Assembly: GCF_900113545.1 (NCBI RefSeq)
Contig: NZ_FOPS01000002.1
Location: 124,001 to 188,000, forward strand
From: Neisseria elongata subsp. elongata
GTDB lineage: Bacteria > Pseudomonadota > Gammaproteobacteria > Burkholderiales > Neisseriaceae
Reading direction: 5' to 3'
Length of the DNA stretch: 64,000 nt
In this document: positions 7,290-16,540 of the stretch, in pieces
Numbering within the stretch: the first letter of the stretch is position 1
Layout of the letters: the number at the start of each line of letters is the position of its first letter
Program-made: the position numbers and the translations under genes
The notes under the pieces: model-generated
Told to the model about the DNA's origin: nothing
The model's database searches: none
Seen by the model: only the letters and a program-made list of their open reading frames with translations

Positions 7290-9596
7290 ATGAACGAACA
7301 CGTTTCCGTCCCATCCCCCGTCGGCGAAGACTACCTGCTGTTAGGTCAGTACGCCGAACGCGCCTATCTCGAATACGCCATGAGCGTGGTCAAAGGCCGC
7401 GCGCTGCCTGAAGTTTCAGACGGCCAGAAGCCCGTGCAGCGGCGCATTTTGTTTGCCATGCGCGATATGGGTTTGACGGCGGGGGCGAAGCCGGTGAAAT
7501 CGGCGCGCGTGGTCGGTGAGATTTTGGGTAAATACCACCCGCACGGCGACAGTTCCGCCTATGAGGCGATGGTGCGGATGGCGCAGGATTTTACCTTGCG
7601 CTATCCCTTAATCGACGGCATCGGCAACTTCGGTTCGCGCGACGGCGACGGGGCGGCGGCGATGCGTTACACCGAAGCGCGGCTGACGCCGATTGCGGAA
7701 TTGCTATTGTCCGAAATCAATCAGGGGACGGTGGATTTCGTGCCGAACTACGACGGTGCGTTTGACGAACCGCTGCACCTGCCCGCCCGCCTGCCTATGG
7801 TGTTGCTCAACGGTGCGTCAGGCATCGCAGTGGGCATGGCGACTGAAATTCCGTCGCACAATTTGAACGAAGTGACGCAGGCGGCGATTGCGCTGTTGAA
7901 GAAACCGACGCTGGAAACTGCCGACCTGATGCAGTACATCCCCGCGCCCGATTTTGCTGGCGGCGGTCAAATCATCACGCCGGCGGACGAATTGCGCCGG
8001 ATTTACGAAACCGGCAAAGGCAGCGTGCGCGTGCGTGCCCGTTATGAAATCGAGAAGCTGGCGCGCGGGCAATGGCGCGTGATTGTGACCGAGCTGCCGC
8101 CAAACGCCAATTCCGCCAAAATCCTTGCCGAAATCGAAGAGCAAACCAACCCAAAACCGAAAGCGGGCAAAAAGCAGCTGAACCAAGACCAGCTCAACAC
8201 CAAAAAGCTGATGCTGGATTTAATCGACCGCGTGCGCGACGAGTCCGACGGTGAACATCCCGTGCGCCTTGTGTTCGAACCAAAATCCAGCCGCATCGAT
8301 ACGGATACCTTCATCAACACGCTGATGGCGCAGACTTCGCTGGAAGGTAATGTGTCCATGAACTTGGTGATGATGGGGCTGGACAACCGCCCCGCGCAGA
8401 AAAACCTGAAAACGATTTTGCAGGAATGGCTGAATTTCCGCGTCGTGACCGTAACACGCCGTCTGAAATTCCGTTTGAACCAAGTAGAAAAACGGTTGCA
8501 CATCCTTGAAGGCCGTCTGAAAGTCTTTCTACACATCGACGAAGTGATTAAAGTCATCCGCGAGTCAGACGACCCGAAAACCGATTTGATGGCGGCGTTC
8601 GGGCTGACCGAAATCCAAGCCGAAGACATTTTGGAAATCCGCCTGCGTCAGTTGGCGCGTTTGGAAGGTTTCAAACTCGAAAAAGAATTGAACGAGTTGC
8701 GCGAAGAACAAGGTCGTCTGAATATCCTTTTGGGCGACGAAAACGAAAAACGCAAGCTGATTATCAAAGAGATGCAGGCGGACATGAAGCAGTTCGGCGA
8801 CGCGCGCCGCACGCTGGTGGAAGAAGCCGGACGCGCCGTGCTGACGCAAACCACCGCCGACGAACCGATCACGCTGATTTTGTCGGAAAAAGGCTGGATA
8901 CGCAGCCGTGCCGGACACAACCTTGATTTGAGCCAAACTGCGTTTAAAGAAGGCGACCGCCTCAAACAAACCCTTGAAGGCCGCACCGTTTTACCCGTTG
9001 TCATCCTCGATTCATTGGGCAGAACCTACACGCTCGATGCCGCTGAAATCCCTGGCGGACGTGGCGACGGCGTGCCGGTTTCATCGTTAATCGAGCTGCA
9101 AAACGGCGCAAAACCCGTCGCCATGCTCACCGGTCAGCCCGAACAGCACTACCTACTCTCAGGCAGTGGCGGCTACGGCTTCATCGCCAAACTGGGCGAT
9201 ATGGTCGGACGCGTGAAAGCAGGCAAAGTGGTGATGACCGTGGATAGCGGCGAAACCGTCCTGCCGCCGATTGCGGTTTATGCCTCTTCGCTCATCAACC
9301 CCGACTGCAAAATCGTACTGGCAAGTAGCGACCACCGCCTCTTGGCGTTTTCCATCGGTGAACTCAAAGTCATGCCCAAAGGGCGCGGTTTGCAGTTGAT
9401 GTCGCTGACCGACGGCGCGTCTTTGGAGCACATCCTCGTTACCACGTCTGCGGAATTTATCGTTGAAACCGTCGGCAAACGCGGTGCGGCGCATCAGGAA
9501 AAATTGCGCATTTGCGACATCGACGGCAAACGCGGCAAAAAAGGGAAGGTTTTGGACGTATCAGGTCGTCTGAAAACCATTAAGGCGGGCGATTAA
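7290..9596 (+). CDS. parC: DNA topoisomerase IV subunit A
   Basis: ParC is the DNA-cleaving subunit of topoisomerase IV, which decatenates daughter chromosomes with ParE. The 768-residue product has the GyrA/ParC breakage domain with the catalytic tyrosine in [12 protein letters not shown] (Tyr127) and a C-terminal beta-pinwheel. The quinolone-resistance region HGDSSAYEA reads Asp87, Ser88, Ser89, Glu92, one residue later than gonococcal numbering, and looks wild type. ATG 7290 is chosen over the upstream frame because [10 protein letters not shown] leads directly into the conserved [15 protein letters not shown]. Several DUS lie in frame, two of the variant dialect. Confidence 0.97.
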   Translation: MNEHVSVPSPVGEDYLLLGQYAERAYLEYAMSVVKGRALPEVSDGQKPVQRRILFAMRDMGLTAGAKPVKSARVVGEILGKYHPHGDSSAYEAMVRMAQDFTLRYPLIDGIGNFGSRDGDGAAAMRYTEARLTPIAELLLSEINQGTVDFVPNYDGAFDEPLHLPARLPMVLLNGASGIAVGMATEIPSHNLNEVTQAAIALLKKPTLETADLMQYIPAPDFAGGGQIITPADELRRIYETGKGSVRVRARYEIEKLARGQWRVIVTELPPNANSAKILAEIEEQTNPKPKAGKKQLNQDQLNTKKLMLDLIDRVRDESDGEHPVRLVFEPKSSRIDTDTFINTLMAQTSLEGNVSMNLVMMGLDNRPAQKNLKTILQEWLNFRVVTVTRRLKFRLNQVEKRLHILEGRLKVFLHIDEVIKVIRESDDPKTDLMAAFGLTEIQAEDILEIRLRQLARLEGFKLEKELNELREEQGRLNILLGDENEKRKLIIKEMQADMKQFGDARRTLVEEAGRAVLTQTTADEPITLILSEKGWIRSRAGHNLDLSQTAFKEGDRLKQTLEGRTVLPVVILDSLGRTYTLDAAEIPGGRGDGVPVSSLIELQNGAKPVAMLTGQPEQHYLLSGSGGYGFIAKLGDMVGRVKAGKVVMTVDSGETVLPPIAVYASSLINPDCKIVLASSDHRLLAFSIGELKVMPKGRGLQLMSLTDGASLEHILVTTSAEFIVETVGKRGAAHQEKLRICDIDGKRGKKGKVLDVSGRLKTIKAGD
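8711..9574 (+). repeat. Two variant-dialect DUS inside parC
   Basis: AGGTCGTCTGAA occurs exactly at 8711-8722 and 9563-9574, both in the coding strand of parC; the second overlaps the last codons before the stop. An ordinary AG-DUS also lies in the gene near 8510. Confidence 0.85.
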
Positions 9597-9697
9597 CCGT
9601 TGAGGCTGTCTCAAAAATCTAAAAATGCTGCTATGCGATAATCTAGACAAAAGACCGTTAGAATAACCGATAGAACGATTGCGAAACCGATACGAAC

Positions 9698-11293
9698 ATG
9701 GATAAATCCTTTTCCTCAAAAATTGATGAATGGAACGAACAGGTGGGTCGAATTCCGTGGCTGCTCAATGTCTGCCGGTTGACCATCCTGCTGTCGATGT
9801 TTGTGCTGTATATGATGTCGGTTTTCTCGGAAAACGCCGGGCTGAAAAAAATGGTGCCGCCGACCATTTTCTACATTTGGGCCGCCGTTTATGCCGGAAT
9901 TACCCTGATTTCGATTATCCGGCCGCATTGGGTGCGGCAGGAAAACGATAAATTGCCCAATGCCAGCGCGGTAGTCGATATCGTGATGATTATGGCCTTG
10001 GTGTACTTGACAGGCGGTATAGGGACGGGTGTCGGTATTTTGGTGCTGCCGTTTGTCGCCACATCGTGCATGCTCAGTTACGGCAAGTTTCCGGCCCTGT
10101 ATGCCGGCTTTACCACGGTGTGCATCCTGTGCGTGATGTTTTTGAGCGACCAATTGAGTTTGGATGCCGACACATGGGACGGCCGAAATATCGGTACGGC
10201 CATTATGTTGATTGGGGCATCGTTTGCCGTGGCTTATCTTACTTCATACAGTGCCACTTTCCTGCGCGATGCCACTGCTTCGGCACGGAAGCACAAACGG
10301 AACTACAACCGCGTGCGCGGGCTGAACCAGCTGGTGTTGAACCGGGTGCAGGAAGCGGTGATTGTGATTGATCCGGAATTGAAAGTCTGGCTGTTTAACC
10401 GTCAGGCGAAGAATTATTTTTCCGGCTTGGCGGCAGAGCATAAAGAACCGATTTTCGAAGATTTGGTTGCGCGTTGGTTGTTAAACCCTGAAAAACCGTT
10501 CGAGGCCGACATCCATCTGCATCGATTTTCCATGCACGTCCGTGCCGTGCCCATGGTGCAGGAAGACGGCAAATTGCTAATGTTGTTTTTGCGCTCGTTG
10601 CGTGAAATCGCTGCCGAAGCCATGGCAACCAAACTGGCTTCCCTCGGCCAGCTGACCGCCAATCTGGCGCATGAAATCCGCAATCCGATGTCCGCCATCC
10701 GTCATGCCAACGACTTGCTGCAGGAAGGCATAGAAGACCCGGTCAGCAAGAAATTGCACGGTATCATCGACGGTAATATTCGTCGTATCGACAAGATGCT
10801 GGAAGATGTTTCTACATTGAACAAAAAAGACAACCTCGGCCGCGAAAGCATCAATCTGATGAAATTCTGGCTGGCATTCAAGCAGGAATTTACACTGAAC
10901 AACCCAAGTTCGGTCGGTTGCATCAAAATGGAAATGCAGGGCAAAAATCTGACCGTTACGGCAGATCCCATGCATGTACAGCAAATTATGTGGAATTTGT
11001 GCAACAACGCTTGGCGGCACAGTACGAAAGGCAGTGACGCCATCCAAGTATCGATTAAGCCGAGCGGCAAACTGAATGTTTCGATTGTGGTGTCGGATGA
11101 TGGCCCGGGAGCGGCCCCCGAAATCCGCAACCAGCTGTTCGAGCCGTTTTTCACTACCGAAAAAGGCGGCACCGGGCTGGGACTGTATGTTGCACGAGAA
11201 CTGGCTCATGCCAACTTGGGACAGTTGCACTACCATCCCGAATTGAATGGATTCGAATTGATTTTACCGAAAGACAACAATCATGAAGAGTAA
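9698..11293 (+). CDS. nps: Membrane sensor histidine kinase, Nps/PilS-like
   Basis: A 531-residue kinase. Six hydrophobic segments (about 24-44, 53-75, 92-107, 109-129, 133-150, 165-188) are followed by a PAS-like region (about 205-300), a HisKA domain with phospho-acceptor His325 (ANLAHEIRNPMSAI) and an HATPase domain (NLCNNAWRH, DDGPGAAP, GGTGLGLYVAREL). This is the PilS layout, and the partner gene overlapping its end encodes a sigma-54 activator. In commensal Neisseria this pair has been named Nps/Npa and controls pilE with RpoN; in the pathogens only a relic remains. Assignment rests on layout and neighbour. Confidence 0.85.
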   Translation: MDKSFSSKIDEWNEQVGRIPWLLNVCRLTILLSMFVLYMMSVFSENAGLKKMVPPTIFYIWAAVYAGITLISIIRPHWVRQENDKLPNASAVVDIVMIMALVYLTGGIGTGVGILVLPFVATSCMLSYGKFPALYAGFTTVCILCVMFLSDQLSLDADTWDGRNIGTAIMLIGASFAVAYLTSYSATFLRDATASARKHKRNYNRVRGLNQLVLNRVQEAVIVIDPELKVWLFNRQAKNYFSGLAAEHKEPIFEDLVARWLLNPEKPFEADIHLHRFSMHVRAVPMVQEDGKLLMLFLRSLREIAAEAMATKLASLGQLTANLAHEIRNPMSAIRHANDLLQEGIEDPVSKKLHGIIDGNIRRIDKMLEDVSTLNKKDNLGRESINLMKFWLAFKQEFTLNNPSSVGCIKMEMQGKNLTVTADPMHVQQIMWNLCNNAWRHSTKGSDAIQVSIKPSGKLNVSIVVSDDGPGAAPEIRNQLFEPFFTTEKGGTGLGLYVARELAHANLGQLHYHPELNGFELILPKDNNHEE

Positions 11294-12998
11294 CGATCTG
11301 CAATATCCGGTATTGGTCGTAGACGACGAGGCGGACATTCGCGACCTGATGGAAATGACCCTGATGAAGATGGGGCTGCGGGTGGAAACCGCCGTCGGTG
11401 TGGACGATGCCAAAGAAAAATTGGAAAACAACGACTATTCGCTGGTATTGACGGATATGCGTATGCCCGACGGTTCGGGTTTGGAAGTGGTGCAACATAT
11501 CAATAAGCTGATGCTTGACACGCCCGTGGCCGTGATTACCGCTTTCGGTAATGCCGACCAGGCAGTGGAGGCATTGAAAGAGGGTGCGTTCGACTACCTG
11601 CAAAAACCGATTACCTTGTCGCAACTGCGTTCGTTGGTCAAATCGGCTGTCAAAGTAAACGAGCCCGAAGAAAAGCCTCAGGCTGCTCCGGCCGCACCTA
11701 CGCCCCCCGCTCCGGCTGCCCAACCTGTTCCTTCATTCGTGCCGCCGAGGCCGCAGCCCATAGCAGCCGTCCCCTCAAGGCCGTCTGAAAGCGCGGCGAA
11801 AACCGTCAGGAAAGGCATTTCCGGCGGTATAGACCGTCCGATGACGCCTCCGAGTGCATTGAGTTCCCTGCGCGAGCGTTTCCGCAGTGCCCCGACGCAA
11901 AATACCCAGGCTGCAGCAGGTATGGCATCGGAGCCGGAAGTCGGCGGCGATATCGATATGCCGCGCCTTTTGGGTATGTCGCCGCAGATGGTGGAAGTGC
12001 GCCACTTAATCCGCCGCTTGGCCGGAAGCAACGTGCCGGTTTACATTTCCGGCGAATCCGGTTCGGGTAAAGAGCAGGCTGCCCGCAGCATACACGAACT
12101 GTCTCCGCGTACGGTCGGCCCGTTTATCGCGGTGAACTGCGGCGCAATTCCCGAAAACCTGATGGAAAGCGAATTTTTCGGTTACAAAAAAGGCAGCTTT
12201 ACCGGTGCAGATCAAGACCGTCTCGGCTTTTTCCAACATGCCGACGGCGGCACGCTGTTCCTCGACGAAGTTGCCGATTTGCCGTTGGCCATGCAGGTCA
12301 AACTCCTGCGTGCCATTCAGGAAAAGGCCGTCCGCCGTATCGGTGATGCCAAAGAAACGCCTGTGGATGTGCGCATCATCTGCGCCACCCACAAAAACCT
12401 AGAAGCACTGGTAGAAAGCGGCGCATTCCGCCAAGACTTATACTACCGCCTCAACGTCGTTACCCTGCATATGCCCCCGCTGCGCGAGATGCGCGAAGAT
12501 TTAGGCGGCCTGATTCTGCGCCTGTTGAACAAATACCGCGACGGCGTGCCGGGCGGCTACAAACTCAGCCCCAAGGCACAGGAAGCCTTGTTATCGTACA
12601 GCTATCCGGGCAACTTCCGCGAATTGGAAAACATCTTGGAACGCGCCATTGCCCTGACGATCGGCAACATCATCCAAGTAGACGATTTGCAGCTGACCGC
12701 AGGAAACGGCCCGCGCCTCAGCGATTTGCCGGCCCGTTCGCCAGCCGAGCCGCAGGCTGAAGCCGTCGTCGAAACGGCTGCGGACGATGCTGCGGAACTG
12801 CCGCCGATGAATTTCGACGATTTGCCGCAGTTTATGCCCGGCCGGACGCAGATTCAGGAATATCTCGACCTGTTGGAGCGTTCGATTATCGAGCAGGCCT
12901 TGCAAATTACGCGCTATAACCGCACGCAGGCCGCCAAGCTGCTGGGCATCAGTTTCCGTTCGATGCGTTACCGCATGGAACGGTTGAGTATCGAATAA
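11283..12998 (+). CDS. npa: Sigma-54-dependent response regulator, Npa/PilR-like
   Basis: A 571-residue NtrC-class activator. The receiver domain (about 8-120) has Asp14, Asp15 and phospho-acceptor Asp58 (VLTDMRMPDG). A Pro/Ala-rich linker (about 128-175) contains an in-frame DUS. The AAA+ domain has Walker A (GESGSGKEQ) and the sigma-54 loop as GSFTGA rather than the usual GAFTGA. A Fis-type helix-turn-helix closes the protein (RTQAAKLLGISFRSMRYRM). It should activate RpoN-dependent promoters such as pilE after phosphorylation by the upstream kinase, which it overlaps by 11 bases. A DUS-pair terminator follows. Confidence 0.9.
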   Translation: MKSNDLQYPVLVVDDEADIRDLMEMTLMKMGLRVETAVGVDDAKEKLENNDYSLVLTDMRMPDGSGLEVVQHINKLMLDTPVAVITAFGNADQAVEALKEGAFDYLQKPITLSQLRSLVKSAVKVNEPEEKPQAAPAAPTPPAPAAQPVPSFVPPRPQPIAAVPSRPSESAAKTVRKGISGGIDRPMTPPSALSSLRERFRSAPTQNTQAAAGMASEPEVGGDIDMPRLLGMSPQMVEVRHLIRRLAGSNVPVYISGESGSGKEQAARSIHELSPRTVGPFIAVNCGAIPENLMESEFFGYKKGSFTGADQDRLGFFQHADGGTLFLDEVADLPLAMQVKLLRAIQEKAVRRIGDAKETPVDVRIICATHKNLEALVESGAFRQDLYYRLNVVTLHMPPLREMREDLGGLILRLLNKYRDGVPGGYKLSPKAQEALLSYSYPGNFRELENILERAIALTIGNIIQVDDLQLTAGNGPRLSDLPARSPAEPQAEAVVETAADDAAELPPMNFDDLPQFMPGRTQIQEYLDLLERSIIEQALQITRYNRTQAAKLLGISFRSMRYRMERLSIE

Positions 12999-13025
12999 AC
13001 GCCCGCCGTTGTTTACCAAAAGAAA

Positions 13026-13060
13026 ACAGGCCGTCTGAAAAAGGTTTTCAGACGGCCTGT
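13026..13060. terminator. DUS-pair bidirectional terminator
   Basis: Sixteen-base perfect arms (13026-13041 and 13045-13060) around AGG, between the convergent regulator and PepSY-like genes. Confidence 0.75.
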
Positions 13061-13080
13061 TCGAATGTGTTGCAGACTAA

Positions 13081-13365
13081 TTAGTAGTCTATTGTCTCAC
13101 GGATGATTTTCAGGTCGGGATAGGACAGAATGATGTCGTATTCGCGGCCGTTTTTATAGGCTTCGATTTCCAGTACAGGTTTTCCCCAGTGGTCGTCGGG
13201 ATCGATTTCGTGTACTTGGTAACCGCGTTGCTCCAACATTCTGACTGCTTTAGCACGGTTTTGTTCGAAGTTTTTGTCGCTGTAAATCTGATGTTCGATG
13301 TAGTCGTTGGCCGAAGCAGAAGCGGCAGACAGGGCGATGATGGCGGTAATGAGGAATTTTTTCAT
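13081..13365 (-). CDS. Small secreted PepSY-like protein
   Basis: A 94-residue protein with a signal peptide (residues 1-19, ending ASASA) and a mature domain resembling PepSY: RAKAVRMLEQRGYQVHEID, then EIEAYKNGREYDIILSYPDLKII. The final strand pattern is typical of PepSY_2-type periplasmic proteins, often thought to bind or inhibit other envelope proteins. A ribosome site (AAAGGAAAA) precedes ATG 13365. It lies alone between two DUS-pair terminators. Function unknown. Confidence 0.7.
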   Translation of the reverse strand: MKKFLITAIIALSAASASANDYIEHQIYSDKNFEQNRAKAVRMLEQRGYQVHEIDPDDHWGKPVLEIEAYKNGREYDIILSYPDLKIIRETIDY

Positions 13366-13472
13366 GATGTTTTCCTTTCGGTTGGTGAATGTTGTTTCGA
13401 TGGGTGTTATTAAACCGTATTCGGATTAGGGGAAAATTAGAGGAGTGTAATCGAAGTGTAAAGCTGTCAAAA

Positions 13473-13504
13473 AGGCCGTCTGAAAAACCTTTTTCAGACG
13501 GCCT
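13473..13504. terminator. DUS-pair terminator after pyrD
   Basis: Fifteen-base arms (13473-13487 and 13490-13504), each a DUS extended by A or T runs, directly after the pyrD stop on the minus strand. Confidence 0.7.
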
Positions 13505-13515
13505 GATGTATTGAT

Positions 13516-14520
13516 TCAGCGGCAGGAGTTCATGCATTCGCGTACCAGCTCCGGCCCTTGGTAGATCAGGCCGCTGTAGAGTTGGACCGCCGTTGCGCCG
13601 AGCCGCAGTTTCTCCGCCGCATCTTCGCCGCAGACGATGCCGCCTACGCCGATGATGGGGACGGTGCTGCCCAATATTTCGGCCAAACGGCGCAGGACGA
13701 GATTGCTTTTTTCGCGCACCGGCAGGCCGCTAAGGCCGCCTTGTTCTTGGGCGAGCGGATGGTTGCCCAAGGCCGTTTTGTCGATGGTGGTGTTGGTGGC
13801 GATGATACCGTCCATTTCGACGTTTTGCACCACATGGGCGATGTCGGCGATTTGCGTTTCGTCCAGGTCGGGCGCGATTTTGACTGCCAGCGGCACATAG
13901 CGGCCGTGGGATACGGCCAGTTGCGCCTGTTTGTCTTTCAGCGCGGTCAGCAGGGCGGTCAGTTCGTCGCCGCCTTGCAGGGCACGCAGATTTTTGGTGT
14001 TGGGCGAGGAAATATTGACGGTGATGTAGTCGGCATGGGCGTAGGCCTTTTCCAGACAGATTAAATAGTCGTCGGCGGCGTTTTCAATCGGGGTAACGGC
14101 ATTTTTGCCGATGTTGATGCCCAGTATGCCTCGGTACGCGCTTTTTTCGATGTTGCGAATGGCTGCGTCGATGCCGTGGTTGTTGAAACCCATGCGGTTG
14201 ATGATGGCCTGTTGCTCGGGCAGGCGGAACAGGCGCGGCTGCGGGTTGCCGTCCTGCGGCCTGGGGGTAACGGTGCCGATTTCGATGAAGCCGAAACCGA
14301 GTGCGGCCAGCGCGTCGATATATTCGCCGTTTTTATCCAGTCCGGCGGCCAGCCCGACCGGATTGGGCAGCTGCAGACCCATCAGTTCGGTGGGGCGGCT
14401 GCGCGGCGGTACGGGGGCGGTCAGGCCGAAACGGGCGGCCAGTTTCAGCATGGCCAAAGTGGTGTGGTGGGCCTGTTCGGGTTCCAGGCGGAAAATCAGG
14501 GGTCGGAGTAGTGAATACAT
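13516..14520 (-). CDS. pyrD: Dihydroorotate dehydrogenase (quinone), class 2
   Basis: PyrD oxidises dihydroorotate to orotate in pyrimidine synthesis, passing electrons to membrane quinone. The 334-residue product has the class 2 N-terminal helical extension ([18 protein letters not shown]), the FMN region [10 protein letters not shown], the motif [10 protein letters not shown] containing the catalytic serine, and the C-terminal phosphate loop ([27 protein letters not shown]). Its upstream region from -5 to -16 is a DUS, so there is no ordinary Shine-Dalgarno. It is followed by a DUS-pair terminator. Confidence 0.96.
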   Translation of the reverse strand: MYSLLRPLIFRLEPEQAHHTTLAMLKLAARFGLTAPVPPRSRPTELMGLQLPNPVGLAAGLDKNGEYIDALAALGFGFIEIGTVTPRPQDGNPQPRLFRLPEQQAIINRMGFNNHGIDAAIRNIEKSAYRGILGINIGKNAVTPIENAADDYLICLEKAYAHADYITVNISSPNTKNLRALQGGDELTALLTALKDKQAQLAVSHGRYVPLAVKIAPDLDETQIADIAHVVQNVEMDGIIATNTTIDKTALGNHPLAQEQGGLSGLPVREKSNLVLRRLAEILGSTVPIIGVGGIVCGEDAAEKLRLGATAVQLYSGLIYQGPELVRECMNSCR

Positions 14521-14623
14521 GATGGAGGCCGTCTGAAAAATAGGGAAGGAAGGGTCATTTTAACCTAAAAACGTATCGGCCATGCGGCGGGAAATACCGC
14601 TTCCGGCAGGCAGGCCGCAGTGT

Positions 14624-15163
14624 TTAAAACGACGAACCCGGCCGGCTGAGGAAATCTTGTTCCTCAGCCGTGCTTTTCCGGCCCAAAACGGCATTGCGGT
14701 ACGGATAACGGCCGAAGCGGTCGATGACGGCTTTGTGCCGCAATTCGAAATCCGACGCTGATTCGGAAGTGTAGCGTTCGAACAGCGCGGCGGCTTGGGT
14801 GTGGATGGCGCGGCTTTCGCTGTGCATCAGCGGCATCAGTATGAAATGCCGCTCTTCCTCTTTCATGGCGGCGAATCCGGGCAGGCGGAGGGCTTCCTGC
14901 GCGAGGCAGACGGCGGCCAAATCTTGCGCGAAGGCGGCCGGGCTGTCGCGGAACAGGTTGCGTGAAAATTGGTCGAGTACGATGATTTCGGCCAGCCTGC
15001 CGCGCAAGGTGTCGCGCCAGTCGGCCAGTTCTCCTGCCGCCGCCTGTTGCCACAGCGGGAAAAAACGGCTGCGGATTTGTTGGTCGAAATCGTCGTTTTT
15101 GGCAAACCAAAACGGGCGGTTTGATTCGGCAAACCAAAAATCCAATACGTCTTGGGCATTCAT
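14624..15163 (-). CDS. DUF924 family protein
   Basis: A 179-residue soluble helical protein starting MNAQDVLDFWFAES. It shows the DUF924 signature: FPLWQQAAAGELADW, then LAEIIVLDQFSRNLFRDSPAAFAQD, and FILMPLMHSE. The fold resembles a tetratricopeptide-like superhelix in known members, but no enzymatic role is established. ATG 15163 is chosen because it starts the conserved block; the longer frame runs through a DUS. It is transcribed toward pyrD with about 100 bases between. Confidence 0.85.
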   Translation of the reverse strand: MNAQDVLDFWFAESNRPFWFAKNDDFDQQIRSRFFPLWQQAAAGELADWRDTLRGRLAEIIVLDQFSRNLFRDSPAAFAQDLAAVCLAQEALRLPGFAAMKEEERHFILMPLMHSESRAIHTQAAALFERYTSESASDFELRHKAVIDRFGRYPYRNAVLGRKSTAEEQDFLSRPGSSF

Positions 15164-15320
15164 TGATTTTCCTTTCTGATTGGAGACAGGGGCGGCAGGG
15201 CATCCGAGTCCGTCTGAAAACACTGGTTGCGGTTGCTTGGCAAGGTTTGCGGCGATGGCAAAGGGTTTATTGGGATTTCGCAACAACGCCGATTTTTGTC
15301 GGAAACTTTGTTTGGATTCT

Positions 15321-15425
15321 GTAGAAACTCTGCTTCCTAGCGGAAACCTCGTTTTGGCTTCGCAGAAACCCGCTGCGCTCGTTTTAGCTTCGCAGAAACC
15401 CTGCTTCCTGACGGAAGCAGGGTTT
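15321..15425. repeat. Copy A of a direct repeat flanking the esterase gene
   Basis: A 65-base unit (15321-15385) matches 16459-16525 at roughly four in five positions in the same orientation. A second partial unit (15386-15425) follows and ends in a perfect hairpin: 13-base arms 15396-15408 and 15413-15425 with loop TGAC. The hairpin is downstream of the esterase gene and may terminate it. The rest of the 15164-15440 gap holds only degenerate DUS. Confidence 0.65.
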
Positions 15426-15440
15426 TCAGACGGCTTGTGT

Positions 15441-16370
15441 TTATTTGGCTGCTTCGGGCAGGGTTTGTTCGAACGATTCGGTCAGCACTCCGCCGTGCGT
15501 AAGGTCGGCGTGGTGGCGGTATTGCACCTGCAGGCCGTGTTGCTGCAGGCGTTCTGCCAGTTGTTTGGCACTGTCGGGCGGCACGGCGCGGGTAACGGCT
15601 TCTCGGTGGGATAGCATGGCGGCCTGTTGCGGGTTGGCGGGTCGTTTGTTGTCGTTTGTACCGCTTTTTTCGATGGTAAGGCTCAGGTTGCTTGGAGGAG
15701 GCCGTCTGAAAAACGGTTCGGCGTATTGCAGCATCAGGCCGTTTTGCCACCACAGCGAGGGGTCGGCGGCAACATAGCGGGTGAAGGCCTGCGGCTCGTT
15801 GAACAGGGTGTGGAGGACGAACAGGCCGCCGTAGGAGTGTCCCCACAGGGTTTGTTTGTGCGGGTCGGTGCGGACGAGGCGGTCGATTTGCGGCCGGACT
15901 TGGTGCAGGATGAAATGGAGGAATGGCGGTGCGCCGCCGTTGCTGCGTTCGGGTGTCAGCTGGTCGGGCATGGTTTTGCCTTGCGGGTCGGGCGGGGTGT
16001 AGTCGTAGGCGCGGGCGGCGGTATCGAAACGCAGTTCGGTCGGGTAACCGATGAGGACGAGGACGGGCAGTTGCTCGGGCGGGAGTTTGAGGCGGTCGGG
16101 GGCGAGGTATTCGAGCAGGGCGTTGCCATCGAGTGCGTAAAGGGCAGGGAAGCCGCGGGCGGGCGGGGCGGCTTTGGGAATGCCGACGAAGATGCGGTGC
16201 GGCCGGTTTTGGCTGTCTTTGATGTCGAGTGTGTGGAAGGTGTAGGCGTTGTGCTGCTGCGAGAGGACGGTTGTGTCGGCGCGGCGGGTGATTTCGTTGT
16301 TGGGTGTCGGTGCGGCGGAAACGATGCTCGCGGCGGTAATCAGGGCAAGGGGGAGGAGGTGTTTGTTCAT
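15441..16370 (-). CDS. Secreted alpha/beta-hydrolase (IroE/BesA-like esterase)
   Basis: A 309-residue protein with a signal peptide (about 1-20, ending VSAA). The mature part is an esterase D-like hydrolase: nucleophile motif GHSYGG (177-182, Ser179), upstream FPALYALDGNALLEYL, a DPSLWW segment and a late HADLTHGG supplying the likely catalytic histidine. Periplasmic relatives such as IroE and BesA hydrolyse siderophores or their complexes, so a role in iron release is possible but not shown. ATG 16370 starts the signal peptide; the longer frame lacks one. The gene lies between two copies of a short repeat. Confidence 0.8.
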   Translation of the reverse strand: MNKHLLPLALITAASIVSAAPTPNNEITRRADTTVLSQQHNAYTFHTLDIKDSQNRPHRIFVGIPKAAPPARGFPALYALDGNALLEYLAPDRLKLPPEQLPVLVLIGYPTELRFDTAARAYDYTPPDPQGKTMPDQLTPERSNGGAPPFLHFILHQVRPQIDRLVRTDPHKQTLWGHSYGGLFVLHTLFNEPQAFTRYVAADPSLWWQNGLMLQYAEPFFRRPPPSNLSLTIEKSGTNDNKRPANPQQAAMLSHREAVTRAVPPDSAKQLAERLQQHGLQVQYRHHADLTHGGVLTESFEQTLPEAAK

Positions 16371-16458
16371 GGGCTGCTCGTTGTGGTGGGTGGGTCGGGA
16401 GGCCGTCTGAAAGGGTTTGGCGAGGGTGTTTGGATTTTGCCGTTTTTGTTTCTGTTTT

Positions 16459-16525
16459 GCAGAAACCCTGTTTCCTGACGGAAGCCTCGTTTTATTAGCT
16501 TCACAGAAACTCGCTACGCCCGTTT
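16459..16525. repeat. Copy B of the repeat flanking the esterase gene
   Basis: A 67-base unit upstream of the esterase gene, in the same orientation as 15321-15385, carrying the core CAGAAACCCTG...CCTGACGGAAGC. It is followed by a degenerate DUS (TTTCAGATGGCC). Confidence 0.6.
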
Positions 16526-16540
16526 CAGATGGCCTGTGTG

